The notes: generated from the sequence alone by a model not told the origin. A stretch of DNA of 64,000 bases from JAXLVB01 sp046329195 (GCA_046329195.1 JAXLVB010000001.1:2046001-2110000), one strand, 5' to 3'; numbered from the stretch's first letter, positions 42,319 to 51,484 are shown. A program made the numbers and translations.

Positions 42319-42942
42319 TCAACCCAACTCCAACACCCCAAACGCCACAGGCCGATGGAATCGGGGTGTGGCACCGCTCATCGAAGGACTCCAACAGGTA
42401 AAGGCACAATCGGCAGGGCTACATTTCCAGTCGGGGTCGGTGTGCGATTGCAGCGAAACAATGCGGAAGAAATTGAGCCGATAATGACTTTGTTTTGAAC
42501 CCAATAGTGCCCAAGGTAATTGGATGCTGCCCGTCCAGCGAGCCTCAGCGGTTCTCACATTGTGAACAATTTTAGCCTCTTGATAAGGTACAAATTGCAG
42601 ATTTTCAGGTGCTTCTTGCGTGGGATTGTCAATCCAGCCTACAAAAAGCGCATTGTTTGGATTGATTTCTACTTCTAAATATCGAGTAGGTATTTGGTCA
42701 CCTGCGGCAATGAACAGCTCAAATACCTCTTGGTTCCACAGGTCTGTGTTGTGTTGTTTGTACGTGTTTTCGTGCCAATACGGATTCTGCTGGCAGTCAA
42801 AAGCGATATACAGGTAGTCATCGTCATAACGAAGTTGCACTTCGGTGACTTGCGGTGCTTCTTGCCCATCGGTGGCATTTTTGAACTGCGTTTGCGATAG
42901 CGTTTGGGCTTGATTTTTAGTGAGATAAATGGCAGGAGTCAT
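42319..42942 (-). CDS. CBM9-like carbohydrate-binding protein
   Basis: A 207-residue protein made almost entirely of a family-9-like carbohydrate-binding fold: EVQLRYDDDYLYIAFDCQ, the LWNQEVFELFIAA strand, YLEVEINPNNALF and the late WSPSMSGATPRFHRPVAFG. No signal peptide is evident, so its location is unclear. Its place among pectin- and rhamnose-processing genes suggests plant cell-wall glycans as ligands, which is inference. The start is 127 bases from the stop of the DUF2264 gene upstream on the same strand; the gap contains a hairpin repeat. Confidence 0.8.
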   Translation of the reverse strand: MTPAIYLTKNQAQTLSQTQFKNATDGQEAPQVTEVQLRYDDDYLYIAFDCQQNPYWHENTYKQHNTDLWNQEVFELFIAAGDQIPTRYLEVEINPNNALFVGWIDNPTQEAPENLQFVPYQEAKIVHNVRTAEARWTGSIQLPWALLGSKQSHYRLNFFRIVSLQSHTDPDWKCSPADCAFTCWSPSMSGATPRFHRPVAFGVLELG

Positions 42943-43023
42943 TGTTATGGGGTGTTTTGGGCCGTATGTTATTTAACCGGTTTTAACTATCCAAGAAAGC
43001 CTTTTTTTCCTAATAGAAGCCTC

Positions 43024-43081
43024 GTTTCGGTTGAAAACAACCGAAACCACAGGGACTTGTCCCCGGCTTTAGCTGGAGGGG
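43024..43081. repeat. Compound hairpin element, family D, overlapping the end of the DUF2264 gene
   Basis: First hairpin: perfect 10-bp arms GTTTCGGTTG (43024-43033) and CAACCGAAAC (43038-43047). Second part: GGGACTTGTCCC and CCCCGGCTTTAGCTGGAGGG. The end overlaps the last codons and stop of the minus-strand DUF2264 gene. Confidence 0.7.
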
Positions 43082-44352
43082 AATCTCAATCTATAACTTA
43101 CCGCCCCGTCTTTCTTAAACGGCTTGCCTGACCATGCTTTTTGTTGTGTCCATTCGGCATCGGGGTCAGCCCAAAAGGCATCGGTGGCAGGAAGCCCTAA
43201 GGGCAGGAAGCCAACCGTAGTGAGGTACATACTGCCTGAGTTAGAATACGAGTCGGCAATGGTAGGTTGGTGACCAGCAAAACCCAGCGTGAGCCAGCCA
43301 TCTCGGTCAAACACCCCATCTTGGCCAAACATCCGTTTCATCACTGCCGTAAGCGCACAGCGCACCTGCGCAGGACTAACATGCTCTGGTAGTTGATGAA
43401 TCAAGGCGGCATGAGCCAAACTCTGAAAAGCCCCCACCCGATACGTGATACTACGACCAAAGGGAGGGAAACTACCTTCTGGCGAAATCAATCGCTCCAG
43501 AAAATCAGCATGGCGTTGCATCCGCTTGATGGCCCGAGTACAGCGCTCTTGCAAGGCTTGGTGGTTGCCCGTAGGGTTCTGCCGTTTGTTGGCCTCTAAC
43601 CACGTTTGCAAGACATCTACCAGCATGGGCTGAATCACAAACGAATTGTAGTAGTCGGTGTGAAACACCTCGCCGTCTTTGAACCAGCCGTCGCCCACGT
43701 ACCATTCCTCGATTTTACGAACCCCAAACTCAATTCTGTATCGGTCGGCCTCTTGGCCAATTGACAACAAAAATACCTCAACGATGGCCGCAAACAAAAC
43801 CCAATTGTTGTTGGGTGGAACCACTCGCCTCAGCAAGGTAAACTCCTCAATCACACGCTTTTGGGTAAGCGTATCCAAGGGCTTCCAGAGGGCGTCAGGA
43901 GCTTTCAAAAATGCCTGAGCCAAAAAGGCCGCATCAACCAAGGTTTGACCCTCTTTGCGCCAAAGCATGTAATCAGGCGCATCGGGGTTTACACTATGTT
44001 GGATGCTTTTGAGCGCATAGACCTGCAACTGCTGCCGAAGTTTGCCTTCGGGAGTGTCGTCGTTGGGTAGTGCCAGCCACGGTGCAATGCCCACCATCGT
44101 CCGCCCAAAGGCTTCTAAGTAGGCTACTTCTGGGTTGCGATTGTCCCAAGTAGGGCTAAACTCTACTTTCCAGTTTTTGCGTAACGTATTATTGCTCAGG
44201 TTTTTGAGTACTGGTTCGGTAATTTGGTAAAGCAATTTTGCCCAATACAGGCGGTCGGTAGTAGGGGAGGGTTGAGGGGCTATAACGCCTTGTGGCAGCA
44301 CTGCGCCCAAACCTACTAGGGTATTTTGTTGAATAAAATTTCGACGATTCAT
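43069..44352 (-). CDS. DUF2264-domain protein with Tat-type signal
   Basis: A protein of about 427 residues from MNRRNFIQQNTLVGLG, a twin-arginine-like signal. The remainder matches DUF2264: the DNRNPEVAYLEAFGRTMVG block, PNNNWVLFAAIVEVFLL, GWFKDGEVFHTDYYNSFVI and FPPFGRSITYRVGAFQSLAH. These proteins have an (alpha/alpha)-barrel-like pattern and often occur in polysaccharide-degradation loci, so a lyase or unsaturated-glycoside hydrolase role is plausible but unproven. It directly follows a toxin-antitoxin pair on the same strand (18 bases from the toxin stop). Confidence 0.85.
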   Translation of the reverse strand: MNRRNFIQQNTLVGLGAVLPQGVIAPQPSPTTDRLYWAKLLYQITEPVLKNLSNNTLRKNWKVEFSPTWDNRNPEVAYLEAFGRTMVGIAPWLALPNDDTPEGKLRQQLQVYALKSIQHSVNPDAPDYMLWRKEGQTLVDAAFLAQAFLKAPDALWKPLDTLTQKRVIEEFTLLRRVVPPNNNWVLFAAIVEVFLLSIGQEADRYRIEFGVRKIEEWYVGDGWFKDGEVFHTDYYNSFVIQPMLVDVLQTWLEANKRQNPTGNHQALQERCTRAIKRMQRHADFLERLISPEGSFPPFGRSITYRVGAFQSLAHAALIHQLPEHVSPAQVRCALTAVMKRMFGQDGVFDRDGWLTLGFAGHQPTIADSYSNSGSMYLTTVGFLPLGLPATDAFWADPDAEWTQQKAWSGKPFKKDGAVSYRLRFPSS

Positions 44353-44369
44353 GGTGTGGGGAGGTATTC

Positions 44370-44657
44370 TCAAGGCTTGCGTCTCGAATCTATTATATTG
44401 AGTATATGTACTAATTTTTGTTGTTCTAAAACGCTATAATATACTAGGTAATGAGGTCTGACTCTAAACTCACGTACTGCTTTTATCAAGTCATGTTGCC
44501 TGCCAGCGTAAGGTTGAGAAGCTAACATCTCAATAGTATTAATTAGATACTCTGAGAAGTTTTCAGATACATCAATCCCCCAATTATTTAGCAAATAAGA
44601 CAAGATTTCTCGAACCTCTTCTTGAGCCTGTGATGAATACACTACTTGGTAAGCCAT
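44370..44657 (-). CDS. RelE/ParE-family toxin
   Basis: A 95-residue toxin. The pattern VVYSSQAQEEVREILSYL at the start, MLASQPYAGRQHDLIKAVRE in the middle and YLVYYSVLEQQKLVHILNII near the end match ParE/RelE-fold proteins. It is encoded after and overlaps its antitoxin gene by 16 bases. Whether it targets gyrase (ParE) or mRNA (RelE) cannot be told; the RVRPHYLVYY region is closer to ParE. Confidence 0.85.
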   Translation of the reverse strand: MAYQVVYSSQAQEEVREILSYLLNNWGIDVSENFSEYLINTIEMLASQPYAGRQHDLIKAVREFRVRPHYLVYYSVLEQQKLVHILNIIDSRRKP

Positions 44658-44881
44658 TCTTTTACTTTCTGGCGAAGTTGTTCACTACTTATTCCTTCTT
44701 CAGGGTTTTGCCCTAAAGAATTCTTTAGTTTGCCGACAAAATCAGGGGCATTGCTATCAAAATGAATTTCTCGACTTTGAAAAAAGAAGTTGAGGTTAGC
44801 GTACAGATCCAAAATGTCTTGCTCGTCTGTAAGCAAGTCAATCTGCTGATGAATTTTTTCTTTGATTTCGAGTACCGACAT
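44642..44881 (-). CDS. Antitoxin partner of the ParE/RelE toxin
   Basis: A 79-residue, strongly charged helical protein (MSVLEIKEKIHQQIDLLTDE), typical of the small Bacteroidota antitoxins that precede ParE-type toxins. No DNA-binding motif is obvious. Its gene precedes and overlaps the toxin gene by 16 bases, the basis of the assignment. The pair is AT-rich compared with its neighbours and sits between DUF2264 and the lactonase gene. Confidence 0.7.
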   Translation of the reverse strand: MSVLEIKEKIHQQIDLLTDEQDILDLYANLNFFFQSREIHFDSNAPDFVGKLKNSLGQNPEEGISSEQLRQKVKEWLTK

Positions 44882-45047
44882 AATCTCACTAAGTTCTTGA
44901 AAAAACTTTTGTTACTGTTCAAGCTACGTCAAAACTAAGCAATTGTTTTGAATATAAAAGTGGTTTTTCATTAAAGTTACTTCATGTACTTTAGCCATCC
45001 GTTTTACTGCGAGATACCTTCCGAAACTTCAAAAACACGAACACTCC

Positions 45048-46160
45048 CTACTCCACAGGCATCATTTTCAAACAAACAGGCATCGAAACGTTGATTTCTT
45101 TGCCTGTAGGGGTCAGTTTTCCAGTCTTAGCATCACGGCTAAAAATCACCACGTTGTCAGAGTCTTGGTTGGCTACTAACACCCACTTGCCTGTGGGGTC
45201 AATGATGAAATTACGAGGTGTTTTGCCCAACACGTCTTGGTGTCCTACCAATGTCAGTTGTCCGGTGCGGGGGTTAATTTGGTAAATGACCAAACTCTCA
45301 TGCGAGCGATTGGAGCCGTATAAAAACTTCCCATCGGGCGAAATATGGATGTCGGCGCACCATTTACGGCCTTGGTAGTTGTCGGGGAGGGTCTTGATCG
45401 TCTGAAAAGGACTGAGTTGGCCTGCCTGATAACGAAAGCCCGTAATGGTGGCATCCAACTCTTGAATCACGTAAGCAAACTTACCATTGGGATGAAACGT
45501 AAAATGCCGTGGTCCTGCCCCAGGCGTAGTCGCTGTAAAAGGTGGATTCCCCGGACTCAACCGCCCAGTTTGGGCATCAAGCTGGTAGGTCATGATTTTG
45601 TCTGTTCCCAAATCTGGCACAAACACATCTTGGTTGTTGGCAGCGATGTTGATGGAGTGCACATGGGGCTTTTCTTGGCGTTCGGGGTTGATGCTTTTTC
45701 CTTCGTGTTGAATAGTTTGTAGGGGTTTGCCTAGCGAACCATCGGCCATGATGGGCAAAACACTTAAACTTCCACCCATATAATTGCCCACCAGCACCCA
45801 TTTACCTGTTTGGTCCACCGCCACATGGCACGGCCCCGCCCCGCCCGACGACTGGGTGTTGAGCAAAGTCAAAGCTCCCGTTTTTGAATCAAAACGAAAA
45901 GCATTCACGGCACCTCCATCGTTTTCGCCTACAGAATAGACGAAATGTTGGTTAGGCGCAATGGCTAAAAAAGAAGGGTTTTTGATGTTTTTGGTTATGC
46001 TGACAGGCGTGGCCTCACCCGTACGGGTATTGAACCGATACACATAGACGCCCTCGCTGGTTTTGGCCGTGTATGTACCCACGAGTAAGTACAAGTCAGT
46101 TACCTGCCCCCACGATGCAAACGCCCACAAACAGAGAGAACCCAACAGAAAGAATTTCAT
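45048..46160 (-). CDS. Lactonase family protein (6-phosphogluconolactonase/YbhE-type propeller)
   Basis: A 370-residue protein with a signal peptide (residues 1-18, cleaved near SWGQ) and a seven-bladed propeller of the lactonase family. Landmarks are VGTYTAKTSEGVYVYRFN, NPSFLAIAPNQHFVYSVGE, GGAGPCHVAVDQTGKW, HVHSINIA and CADIHISPDGKFLYGSNR. Because it is exported, the substrate is probably not cytoplasmic 6-phosphogluconolactone; an aldonolactone from extracellular sugar oxidation is a reasonable guess. It lies next to the rhamnosidase gene, which is divergent. Confidence 0.9.
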   Translation of the reverse strand: MKFFLLGSLCLWAFASWGQVTDLYLLVGTYTAKTSEGVYVYRFNTRTGEATPVSITKNIKNPSFLAIAPNQHFVYSVGENDGGAVNAFRFDSKTGALTLLNTQSSGGAGPCHVAVDQTGKWVLVGNYMGGSLSVLPIMADGSLGKPLQTIQHEGKSINPERQEKPHVHSINIAANNQDVFVPDLGTDKIMTYQLDAQTGRLSPGNPPFTATTPGAGPRHFTFHPNGKFAYVIQELDATITGFRYQAGQLSPFQTIKTLPDNYQGRKWCADIHISPDGKFLYGSNRSHESLVIYQINPRTGQLTLVGHQDVLGKTPRNFIIDPTGKWVLVANQDSDNVVIFSRDAKTGKLTPTGKEINVSMPVCLKMMPVE

Positions 46161-46566
46161 CGAAAATCAGGTTTAGCGTTAAGGCCACAAATAAACGGAA
46201 AGTATTTTGAATCCTGTTACAACGACACGTCTCGTTTGCAGGGTAATGTCGGCTCCTATTCTGTTGGCAGCAAGAGAATGTTACCGATTCCATCACTTCA
46301 AGTGATGGAATCGGTATGCAATATGCCCAGTAAGATAAAGCTTGGCAGGTGTTTTCTATCAAGTACTTTCTGGCAGAATAGCCTACTTTTTATACCCTTG
46401 TCTTACCCACTCAGCAGAGTGCAGGAAAGCCCGTCGTCCAATTTTATGTATTTTGCTTCCCCGTTGTTTCTGTTCTGAGTGAAAATGACTGGTAAGTTGT
46501 TGACAGAGAGCGATTTGCTAGATAGAGTAATTGTGCAGCGGCTAACTTTAGTAACTATCGAATACG
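46161..46566. other. 405-base divergent intergenic region with a REP copy
   Basis: Lies between the divergent lactonase and GH106 genes. It contains the family A palindrome at 46282-46316. The last 80 bases hold TAACTTTA, one base from the TAnnTTTG box, about 20 bases before the GH106 start, but no matching upstream box was found. Nothing else was recognised. Confidence 0.45.
46282..46316. repeat. REP-like palindrome, family A, copy 2
   Basis: Perfect 16-bp arms TACCGATTCCATCACT and AGTGATGGAATCGGTA around a 3-base centre. Compared with the 60315 copy, TAGCG has become TACCG, and the other arm carries the matching change (CGCTA to CGGTA). This compensatory change shows that the hairpin is what is conserved. 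Confidence 0.9.
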
Positions 46567-49404
46567 ATGATATTTCCATCAAGACGGTTTTTTCTTGTGC
46601 TTTTTTTATGTGCTCTAAGTTATGTTGCTAGCGCTCAACCTCATTGGCGACCTGTTACTAAACAAACCAAACCGTGGAGTCGCTGGTGGTGGATGGGCAA
46701 CGCCGTCAATCGCCAAGACTTGAGTATTCAATTACAACAATACCAGCAAATAGGCTTAGGAGGCTTAGAAATCACGCCCATCTATGGTGTAAAAGGTCGT
46801 GAAAAAGAGTTTATCAACCTGCTATCGCCAGAGTGGATGACTATGTTGGGCCATACTCTCTACGAAGCCAAGCGCCTTGATTTGGGCATTGACGTAGCTA
46901 ATGCTTCTGGGTGGCCCTTTGGAGGGCCTTGGGTGAGCCAAGAAGATGCCTGTAAGTACATCATGTATGAAACCTATACGTTGTCGGGTGGAGAGCGCCT
47001 GTCACAACCGATTCAGTACATGCAGAAGCCCATTGCGAGGGCTGTGAATCGGCAGGTCAGTATTGAAAACCTCAAAGACCCCGTAGTGCGTAACGACAAC
47101 CTCCAAGCCTTGGCTCTTGACCAAGTACGTTTCCCGAAGCCGATTCCGCTGGTATCATTGATGGCGTATTCCAACGATGGGCAATCGCTGGACCTGACCA
47201 CCAAGGTTAATGCCACAGGACAACTTGACTGGACGGCTCCTGCTGGCAAATGGACGCTCTACGGAGTATTTCAGGGTTGGCATGGTAAGCAAGTAGAGCG
47301 GGCGGGCCCTGGCGGCGAAGGTGATGTAATAGACCATTTTTCAAAACCTGCTACGGAGCGCTATCTTAAGCAGTTTGATAAAATTCCTGCTCCCAACGGC
47401 ATTCGAGCCTATTTTAATGACTCCTATGAAGTGGACGACGCCCAAGGCCAAGCCAACTGGACACCCCAACTTTGGGCGGCCTTTCAGCAGAAAAGGGGTT
47501 ACGACCTCAGAGCGCACTTACCTGCGCTGTTTGGCAAAGATACCCCTGAGCAAAACCAACGAGTATTGTCCGACTACCGAGAAACCATCTCGGAATTACT
47601 CTTGGAGAACTTCACCCAAACTTGGCACGATTGGGCACAAAAAAAGGGTAAAATCGTGCGGAATCAAGCCCACGGGTCACCAGCCAATATCTTGGATTTG
47701 TATAGCGTGGTGGACATTCCCGAAATAGAAGGAACAGAACTACTGCGTATTAAGTTTGCGTCATCGGCGGCGCACGTAATGGGCAAGCGCCTGACCTCGT
47801 CGGAGTCGGCTACATGGCTCGACGAACACTTCAAATCGTCGCTTGGAGGGGTGAAACAGGCTATTGACCGTTTCTTTGTTGGAGGGGTCAATCATATTTT
47901 TTACCACGGTACCAACTATTCACCGCCTTCGGAGGCGTTTCCGGGGTGGTTATTTTATGCGGCGGTGCATTTTATGCCCCAAAATCCTTTTTGGCGAGAT
48001 TTTGGTACCCTCAACCAATACGTCACTCGTTGCCAGTCGTTTTTGCAAACAGGTAAGCCTGACAACGATGTGTTGCTGTATTTCCCCATCTACGACAGTT
48101 TTGCTCACCCCAGCAACCGAGGGTTGCTACACCATTACGACGGCATCGGCCCCGAATTTAAAGGAACGGACTTTGAAGAAAATGCCGAAGAAATGCTGAA
48201 AAAAGGCTTTTCGTTCGATTTTGTATCGGACAAACAACTTCAGCAAGTTGTGTTCCAACAAGGGAAATTACGCACAGGAGGGGTTGACTATCAGACTATT
48301 GTAGTGTCTGGTGTACATTTTATGCCACTCACTACACTCCAAAAATTGATTCAATTGGCCAAGCAAGGGGCTACTGTAATTTTCTACAAAAATCTTCCTG
48401 TTGATGTGCCTGGTTTAGGCAACTTGGCACAACGTCAGGGTCAACTGAAGCAGTTACTGGCATCCTTGCCGTTTAAGGGGAACAAGGCAATAGTGGGCAA
48501 AGGTGTTATCCTGCAAGGTGAACAGTTAGAAGAATTGTTGCAAGCGGCACAAGTACGTCAAGAACCAATGGTTGAGATGGGGCTGCAATTCGTACGTCGT
48601 AGCGACGCAAAAAATTCGGTTTATTTTATTGCCAATTCCCAAGAGCAGGCCATAGATGGCTGGATTCCGCTGGCCAGCAAGGCTGCATCGGCGGCGTTGT
48701 ATAATCCAATGACAGGTCAGATGGGTATGGCTGCTACTCGGAATAGCAATGGCAAAACCGAAGTGTATCTTCAACTGGCGGCTGGCGAATCGTGCTTGAT
48801 AGAGACATTTGCCCAGAAAGTGGCAGGCAAACCCTTTCCACACTACCAACCCGACGGCACTGCTCAGACCTTAGTAGGTACTTGGAATGTGCGTTTTGTA
48901 AATGGAGGGCCAACGTTGCCCGCCCTACGCACCGTGCCAAGTCTTACTTCATGGACCGACTGGGGCGACGAAGATTTAAAGCGTTTTTCAGGAACGGCTG
49001 CGTATTCGATTACTTTTGCAAAACCAGTTTCACCAGCCTCAGCTTGGTTGTTGGACTTAGGTACGGTACATGAAAGCGCCCGAGTGGTACTCAACGGCAA
49101 GGAAATCGGTACGCTGTTGGGGCCAAGCTACCAAGTAGTCATTCCAGCCACGGCATTACAGGCCCAAAACCAATTGGTTGTGGAAGTGAGCAATTCGATG
49201 GCTAACCGCATTATTGATTTAGACAAACAGGGTATCCGTTGGCAGAAGTTTTACAACATTAACATGTCAATGAAGCAACGAGAAAACCGAGGTGATGATG
49301 GCGTATTTACAGCCAAAAATTGGTCGCCAACAGCATCGGGGATGGTGGGCAACGTAACCCTTACGCCGTTAAAACAGGGTGAAAAGGTTAGAGGTGAAAG
49401 ATAG
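46567..49404 (+). CDS. GH106-type alpha-L-rhamnosidase
   Basis: A 945-residue exported enzyme (signal residues 1-23, cleaved near ASAQ). The N-terminal barrel start KPWSRWWWMGNAVNRQDLS followed by YQQIGLGGLEITPIYG is the hallmark of GH106. LDLGIDVANASGWPFGGP, YFNDSYEVDDAQGQANWTP and VGGVNHIFYHGTNYSPP also fit. A C-terminal galactose-binding-like domain (about residues 790-900) is suggested by FSGTAAYSITFA and AWLLDLGTVHESARVVLNG. It would release L-rhamnose from rhamnogalacturonan or glycosides, consistent with the L-rhamnose mutarotase encoded next. Confidence 0.9.
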   Translation: MIFPSRRFFLVLFLCALSYVASAQPHWRPVTKQTKPWSRWWWMGNAVNRQDLSIQLQQYQQIGLGGLEITPIYGVKGREKEFINLLSPEWMTMLGHTLYEAKRLDLGIDVANASGWPFGGPWVSQEDACKYIMYETYTLSGGERLSQPIQYMQKPIARAVNRQVSIENLKDPVVRNDNLQALALDQVRFPKPIPLVSLMAYSNDGQSLDLTTKVNATGQLDWTAPAGKWTLYGVFQGWHGKQVERAGPGGEGDVIDHFSKPATERYLKQFDKIPAPNGIRAYFNDSYEVDDAQGQANWTPQLWAAFQQKRGYDLRAHLPALFGKDTPEQNQRVLSDYRETISELLLENFTQTWHDWAQKKGKIVRNQAHGSPANILDLYSVVDIPEIEGTELLRIKFASSAAHVMGKRLTSSESATWLDEHFKSSLGGVKQAIDRFFVGGVNHIFYHGTNYSPPSEAFPGWLFYAAVHFMPQNPFWRDFGTLNQYVTRCQSFLQTGKPDNDVLLYFPIYDSFAHPSNRGLLHHYDGIGPEFKGTDFEENAEEMLKKGFSFDFVSDKQLQQVVFQQGKLRTGGVDYQTIVVSGVHFMPLTTLQKLIQLAKQGATVIFYKNLPVDVPGLGNLAQRQGQLKQLLASLPFKGNKAIVGKGVILQGEQLEELLQAAQVRQEPMVEMGLQFVRRSDAKNSVYFIANSQEQAIDGWIPLASKAASAALYNPMTGQMGMAATRNSNGKTEVYLQLAAGESCLIETFAQKVAGKPFPHYQPDGTAQTLVGTWNVRFVNGGPTLPALRTVPSLTSWTDWGDEDLKRFSGTAAYSITFAKPVSPASAWLLDLGTVHESARVVLNGKEIGTLLGPSYQVVIPATALQAQNQLVVEVSNSMANRIIDLDKQGIRWQKFYNINMSMKQRENRGDDGVFTAKNWSPTASGMVGNVTLTPLKQGEKVRGER

Positions 49405-49500
49405 AAAGGTTAGAGGTGAAATGTGAAAAGGTTAGAGGTAAAAGTAGGGAGGGTTGGAAGGGAAGGGGTGGAGGTTAGAGGTGAAAGTGGAATAGGGTTT
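49390..49500 (+). repeat. Irregular tandem repeat of GAAAAGGTTAGAGGT-like units
   Basis: At least four GGTTAGAGGTGAAA-type units after the rhamnosidase gene, partly overlapping its last codons. They are related to the 14-bp units at 7157-7205. Purine-rich on the plus strand. Confidence 0.7.
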
Positions 49501-49585
49501 AGTGTGTTGATTTTTAGTGAATTAGTGATTTATTGACTATAATAACAAAGACAAAATACAAGGTTTCGGCGGAGCAAACGCCACA

Positions 49586-49906
49586 ATGCTTATGGAAAAA
49601 ATTGCATTTTTGATGAAACTCAAACCGGGCTTTGAGGAAGAATACAAAAAACGCCATGACGAAATCTGGCAAGAACTCGCCGATGCTTTGCACGAAGCCG
49701 GTGTTCGAGACTATTCGATTTATTTGGACCGTCCTACTGGCTATTTGTTTGCCGTGCAAAAACGCACGGATAGTCATACCGCCGACGAACTACCTAACCT
49801 GCCCATCGTGAAAAAATGGTGGGCTTTCATGGCCGACATCATGGATACCAACCCTGACAATTCGCCGGTGGCTACCCCGCTTGAGTGTGTTTTTCATCAA
49901 GAGTAG
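49586..49906 (+). CDS. rhaM: L-rhamnose mutarotase
   Basis: Interconverts alpha- and beta-L-rhamnose so that released sugar can enter the isomerase pathway. The 106-residue protein is a close family match: IAFLMKLKPGFEEEYKKRHD, LHEAGVRDYSIYLDRPTGYL, FAVQKRTD and the C-terminal VKKWWAFMADIMDTNPDNSP. The His of KKRH and the Trp pair are the usual active-site residues. The absence of a signal peptide fits a cytoplasmic location. It follows the GH106 gene by 181 bases on the same strand. No rhaA, rhaB or rhaD genes are visible in the window. Confidence 0.96.
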   Translation: MLMEKIAFLMKLKPGFEEEYKKRHDEIWQELADALHEAGVRDYSIYLDRPTGYLFAVQKRTDSHTADELPNLPIVKKWWAFMADIMDTNPDNSPVATPLECVFHQE

Positions 49907-49980
49907 ATAGTCGTTTTTTATCATATTACGCAACCCTCATGCTGTTATGTACGTATTGGGTACGTCACCCAAAACATAAC

Positions 49981-50388
49981 ATGATGAGAACATTAGTAGC
50001 ATTGGTGTTTTTTGCCTTAGTTTGGCAAAGTTGTACCAAGCAAAACGACACTACTCCCGCCCCGTCTAACCAAGTATCGGGTACTTGGAAAATTACATCG
50101 TTGATTGATAACAAAAACCGTGACCGTACTTCTCGTTACAGCAGCTACAGCTTTGATTTTCTGGATTCTGGTGCATTGCAAGTAAAGCAAGGAACTGCTA
50201 TTGTAAAAACAGGGACGTGGAGCAATAGCTCCAGCTATTGGACCGCCGCCATCGTCATTGTAATCGGTGGGGTAGCTACCGAAGACGACTTGGCCGAACT
50301 CAACGAAGATTGGCGCATTTTAGAGAAAACCGACACCGTGATTAAAGTACAAAACGGCGGCGGTAAAGTGCTGATTTTTGGGCGATAA
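49981..50388 (+). CDS. Small lipocalin-like lipoprotein
   Basis: A 135-residue protein with a lipoprotein signal (MRTLVALVFFALVWQSC). The mature part starts with a short linker, then VSGTWKITSLIDNKN, the opening of many Bacteroidota lipocalin-like/META-type proteins. Alternating strands follow (YSFDFLDSGALQVKQG, TVIKVQNGGGKVLIF). No ligand can be predicted. The upstream frame extends through the end of rhaM, but the signal fixes the start at 49981. A strong terminator follows. Confidence 0.75.
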   Translation: MMRTLVALVFFALVWQSCTKQNDTTPAPSNQVSGTWKITSLIDNKNRDRTSRYSSYSFDFLDSGALQVKQGTAIVKTGTWSNSSSYWTAAIVIVIGGVATEDDLAELNEDWRILEKTDTVIKVQNGGGKVLIFGR

Positions 50389-50439
50389 GCCTTTTGCAAC
50401 CGATGAGTTAACCTCCTTTCTATCATACTTTGCATCGTA

Positions 50440-50464
50440 GGGCGTTGAAAAACGCCCTTTTTTT
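50440..50464 (+). terminator. Rho-independent terminator
   Basis: Arms GGGCGTT and AACGCCC around a GAAA tetraloop, followed by seven T residues. It ends the lipocalin-like gene transcript. Confidence 0.9.
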
Positions 50465-50585
50465 GTAAGTATTCGCTCCGATACTCGCAAGAACGCACAC
50501 GATAGTGATATATGGTGATTTACGAAAAATTCAAAAGGAGTAATGACCACTCGTGCTTACTTTGCCGTAGTTTCGCAGATTCAAT

Positions 50586-51449
50586 ATGCCTAAAGTAATG
50601 TCTCTCGAAACCCTATACAAGCAATTACGGCCTAAGCTATTCAGCATTGCGTATCGCCTCACGGGTAGCGCAGCCGATAGTCACGATGTGGTACAAGAGG
50701 TTTGGGCTAACTTTTTGGAGGTAGCCGACACTGTTGAGTACTCCGAAAAATACTTGGCTCGGTCGGTTAGTAATCGGAGCCTTAATCTGCTCGAAAAACA
50801 GAAAACCCTCCGAGAGCAGTACAAAGGCATTTACCTGCCTGAACCTATCAGTTATGAGCATCTGCCCTTTGAAATCGAACAAGATTTGTCGTTTAGTCTT
50901 TGGTTATTACTCGAAAAACTAACTCCCATTGAGCGGGCTATTTTTGTGCTGCATGAGAGTTTTGACTTTGACTATCAAGAACTTGCTGCCATGTTTGGGC
51001 TTAAAATAGATACGTGCCGTCAGCACCTACACCGAGCCAAAGAACATGTGCAGCAACAACGCAAGCGCTTTGAAGCATCGTTGGCACAGCGGAAGCAGTT
51101 TGTAGAAGTTTTCAGAATGGCCAGTCAGCAAGGGCGTGTTGAAGACCTAATCAATTTTTTCAAGAACGATGTGGTGGGGTACAGCGATGGTGGTGGAAAA
51201 GTATCGGCTGCGTTAAAAGCGATTATAGGTAAAATCAATATGGCCAAATTTCTGGAAGGATTAGCCAAAAAACGGAACAATTTGGTAGCTTCCTACGCCG
51301 AAATAAACGGCTGGCCTGGTTTTTTACTTGTTGATGCAAGTACTCATCAATTAGATACCATATTGATTATTGAGGGTGATACCGAAGGGGTTTCGGCGTT
51401 ATTTATGGTTCGAAATCCAGAAAAATTTCGAGGAGTTGTCACAAATTAA
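50586..51449 (+). CDS. ECF41-like sigma factor with SnoaL-type C-terminal extension
   Basis: An extracytoplasmic-function sigma factor of 287 residues. Sigma region 2 is at about residues 8-75 (KLFSIAYRLTGSAADSHDVV, QEVWANFL). Region 4 is at about 105-160 (LTPIERAIFVLHESFDFDYQ, ELAAMFGLKIDTCRQHLHRA). A C-terminal SnoaL-like domain (about 175-285) contains DVVGYSDGGGKVSAALKAI, the motif that marks group ECF41. In that group the extension replaces a separate anti-sigma factor and tunes activity. A start at the next ATG (50598) is also possible. The partner gene 35 bases downstream encodes a membrane protein, not the usual AhpD/oxidoreductase target. Confidence 0.9.
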   Translation: MPKVMSLETLYKQLRPKLFSIAYRLTGSAADSHDVVQEVWANFLEVADTVEYSEKYLARSVSNRSLNLLEKQKTLREQYKGIYLPEPISYEHLPFEIEQDLSFSLWLLLEKLTPIERAIFVLHESFDFDYQELAAMFGLKIDTCRQHLHRAKEHVQQQRKRFEASLAQRKQFVEVFRMASQQGRVEDLINFFKNDVVGYSDGGGKVSAALKAIIGKINMAKFLEGLAKKRNNLVASYAEINGWPGFLLVDASTHQLDTILIIEGDTEGVSALFMVRNPEKFRGVVTN

Positions 51450-51484
51450 ACTTGAGGTTGTCTTGGAGGCAAAAACAAATCACG

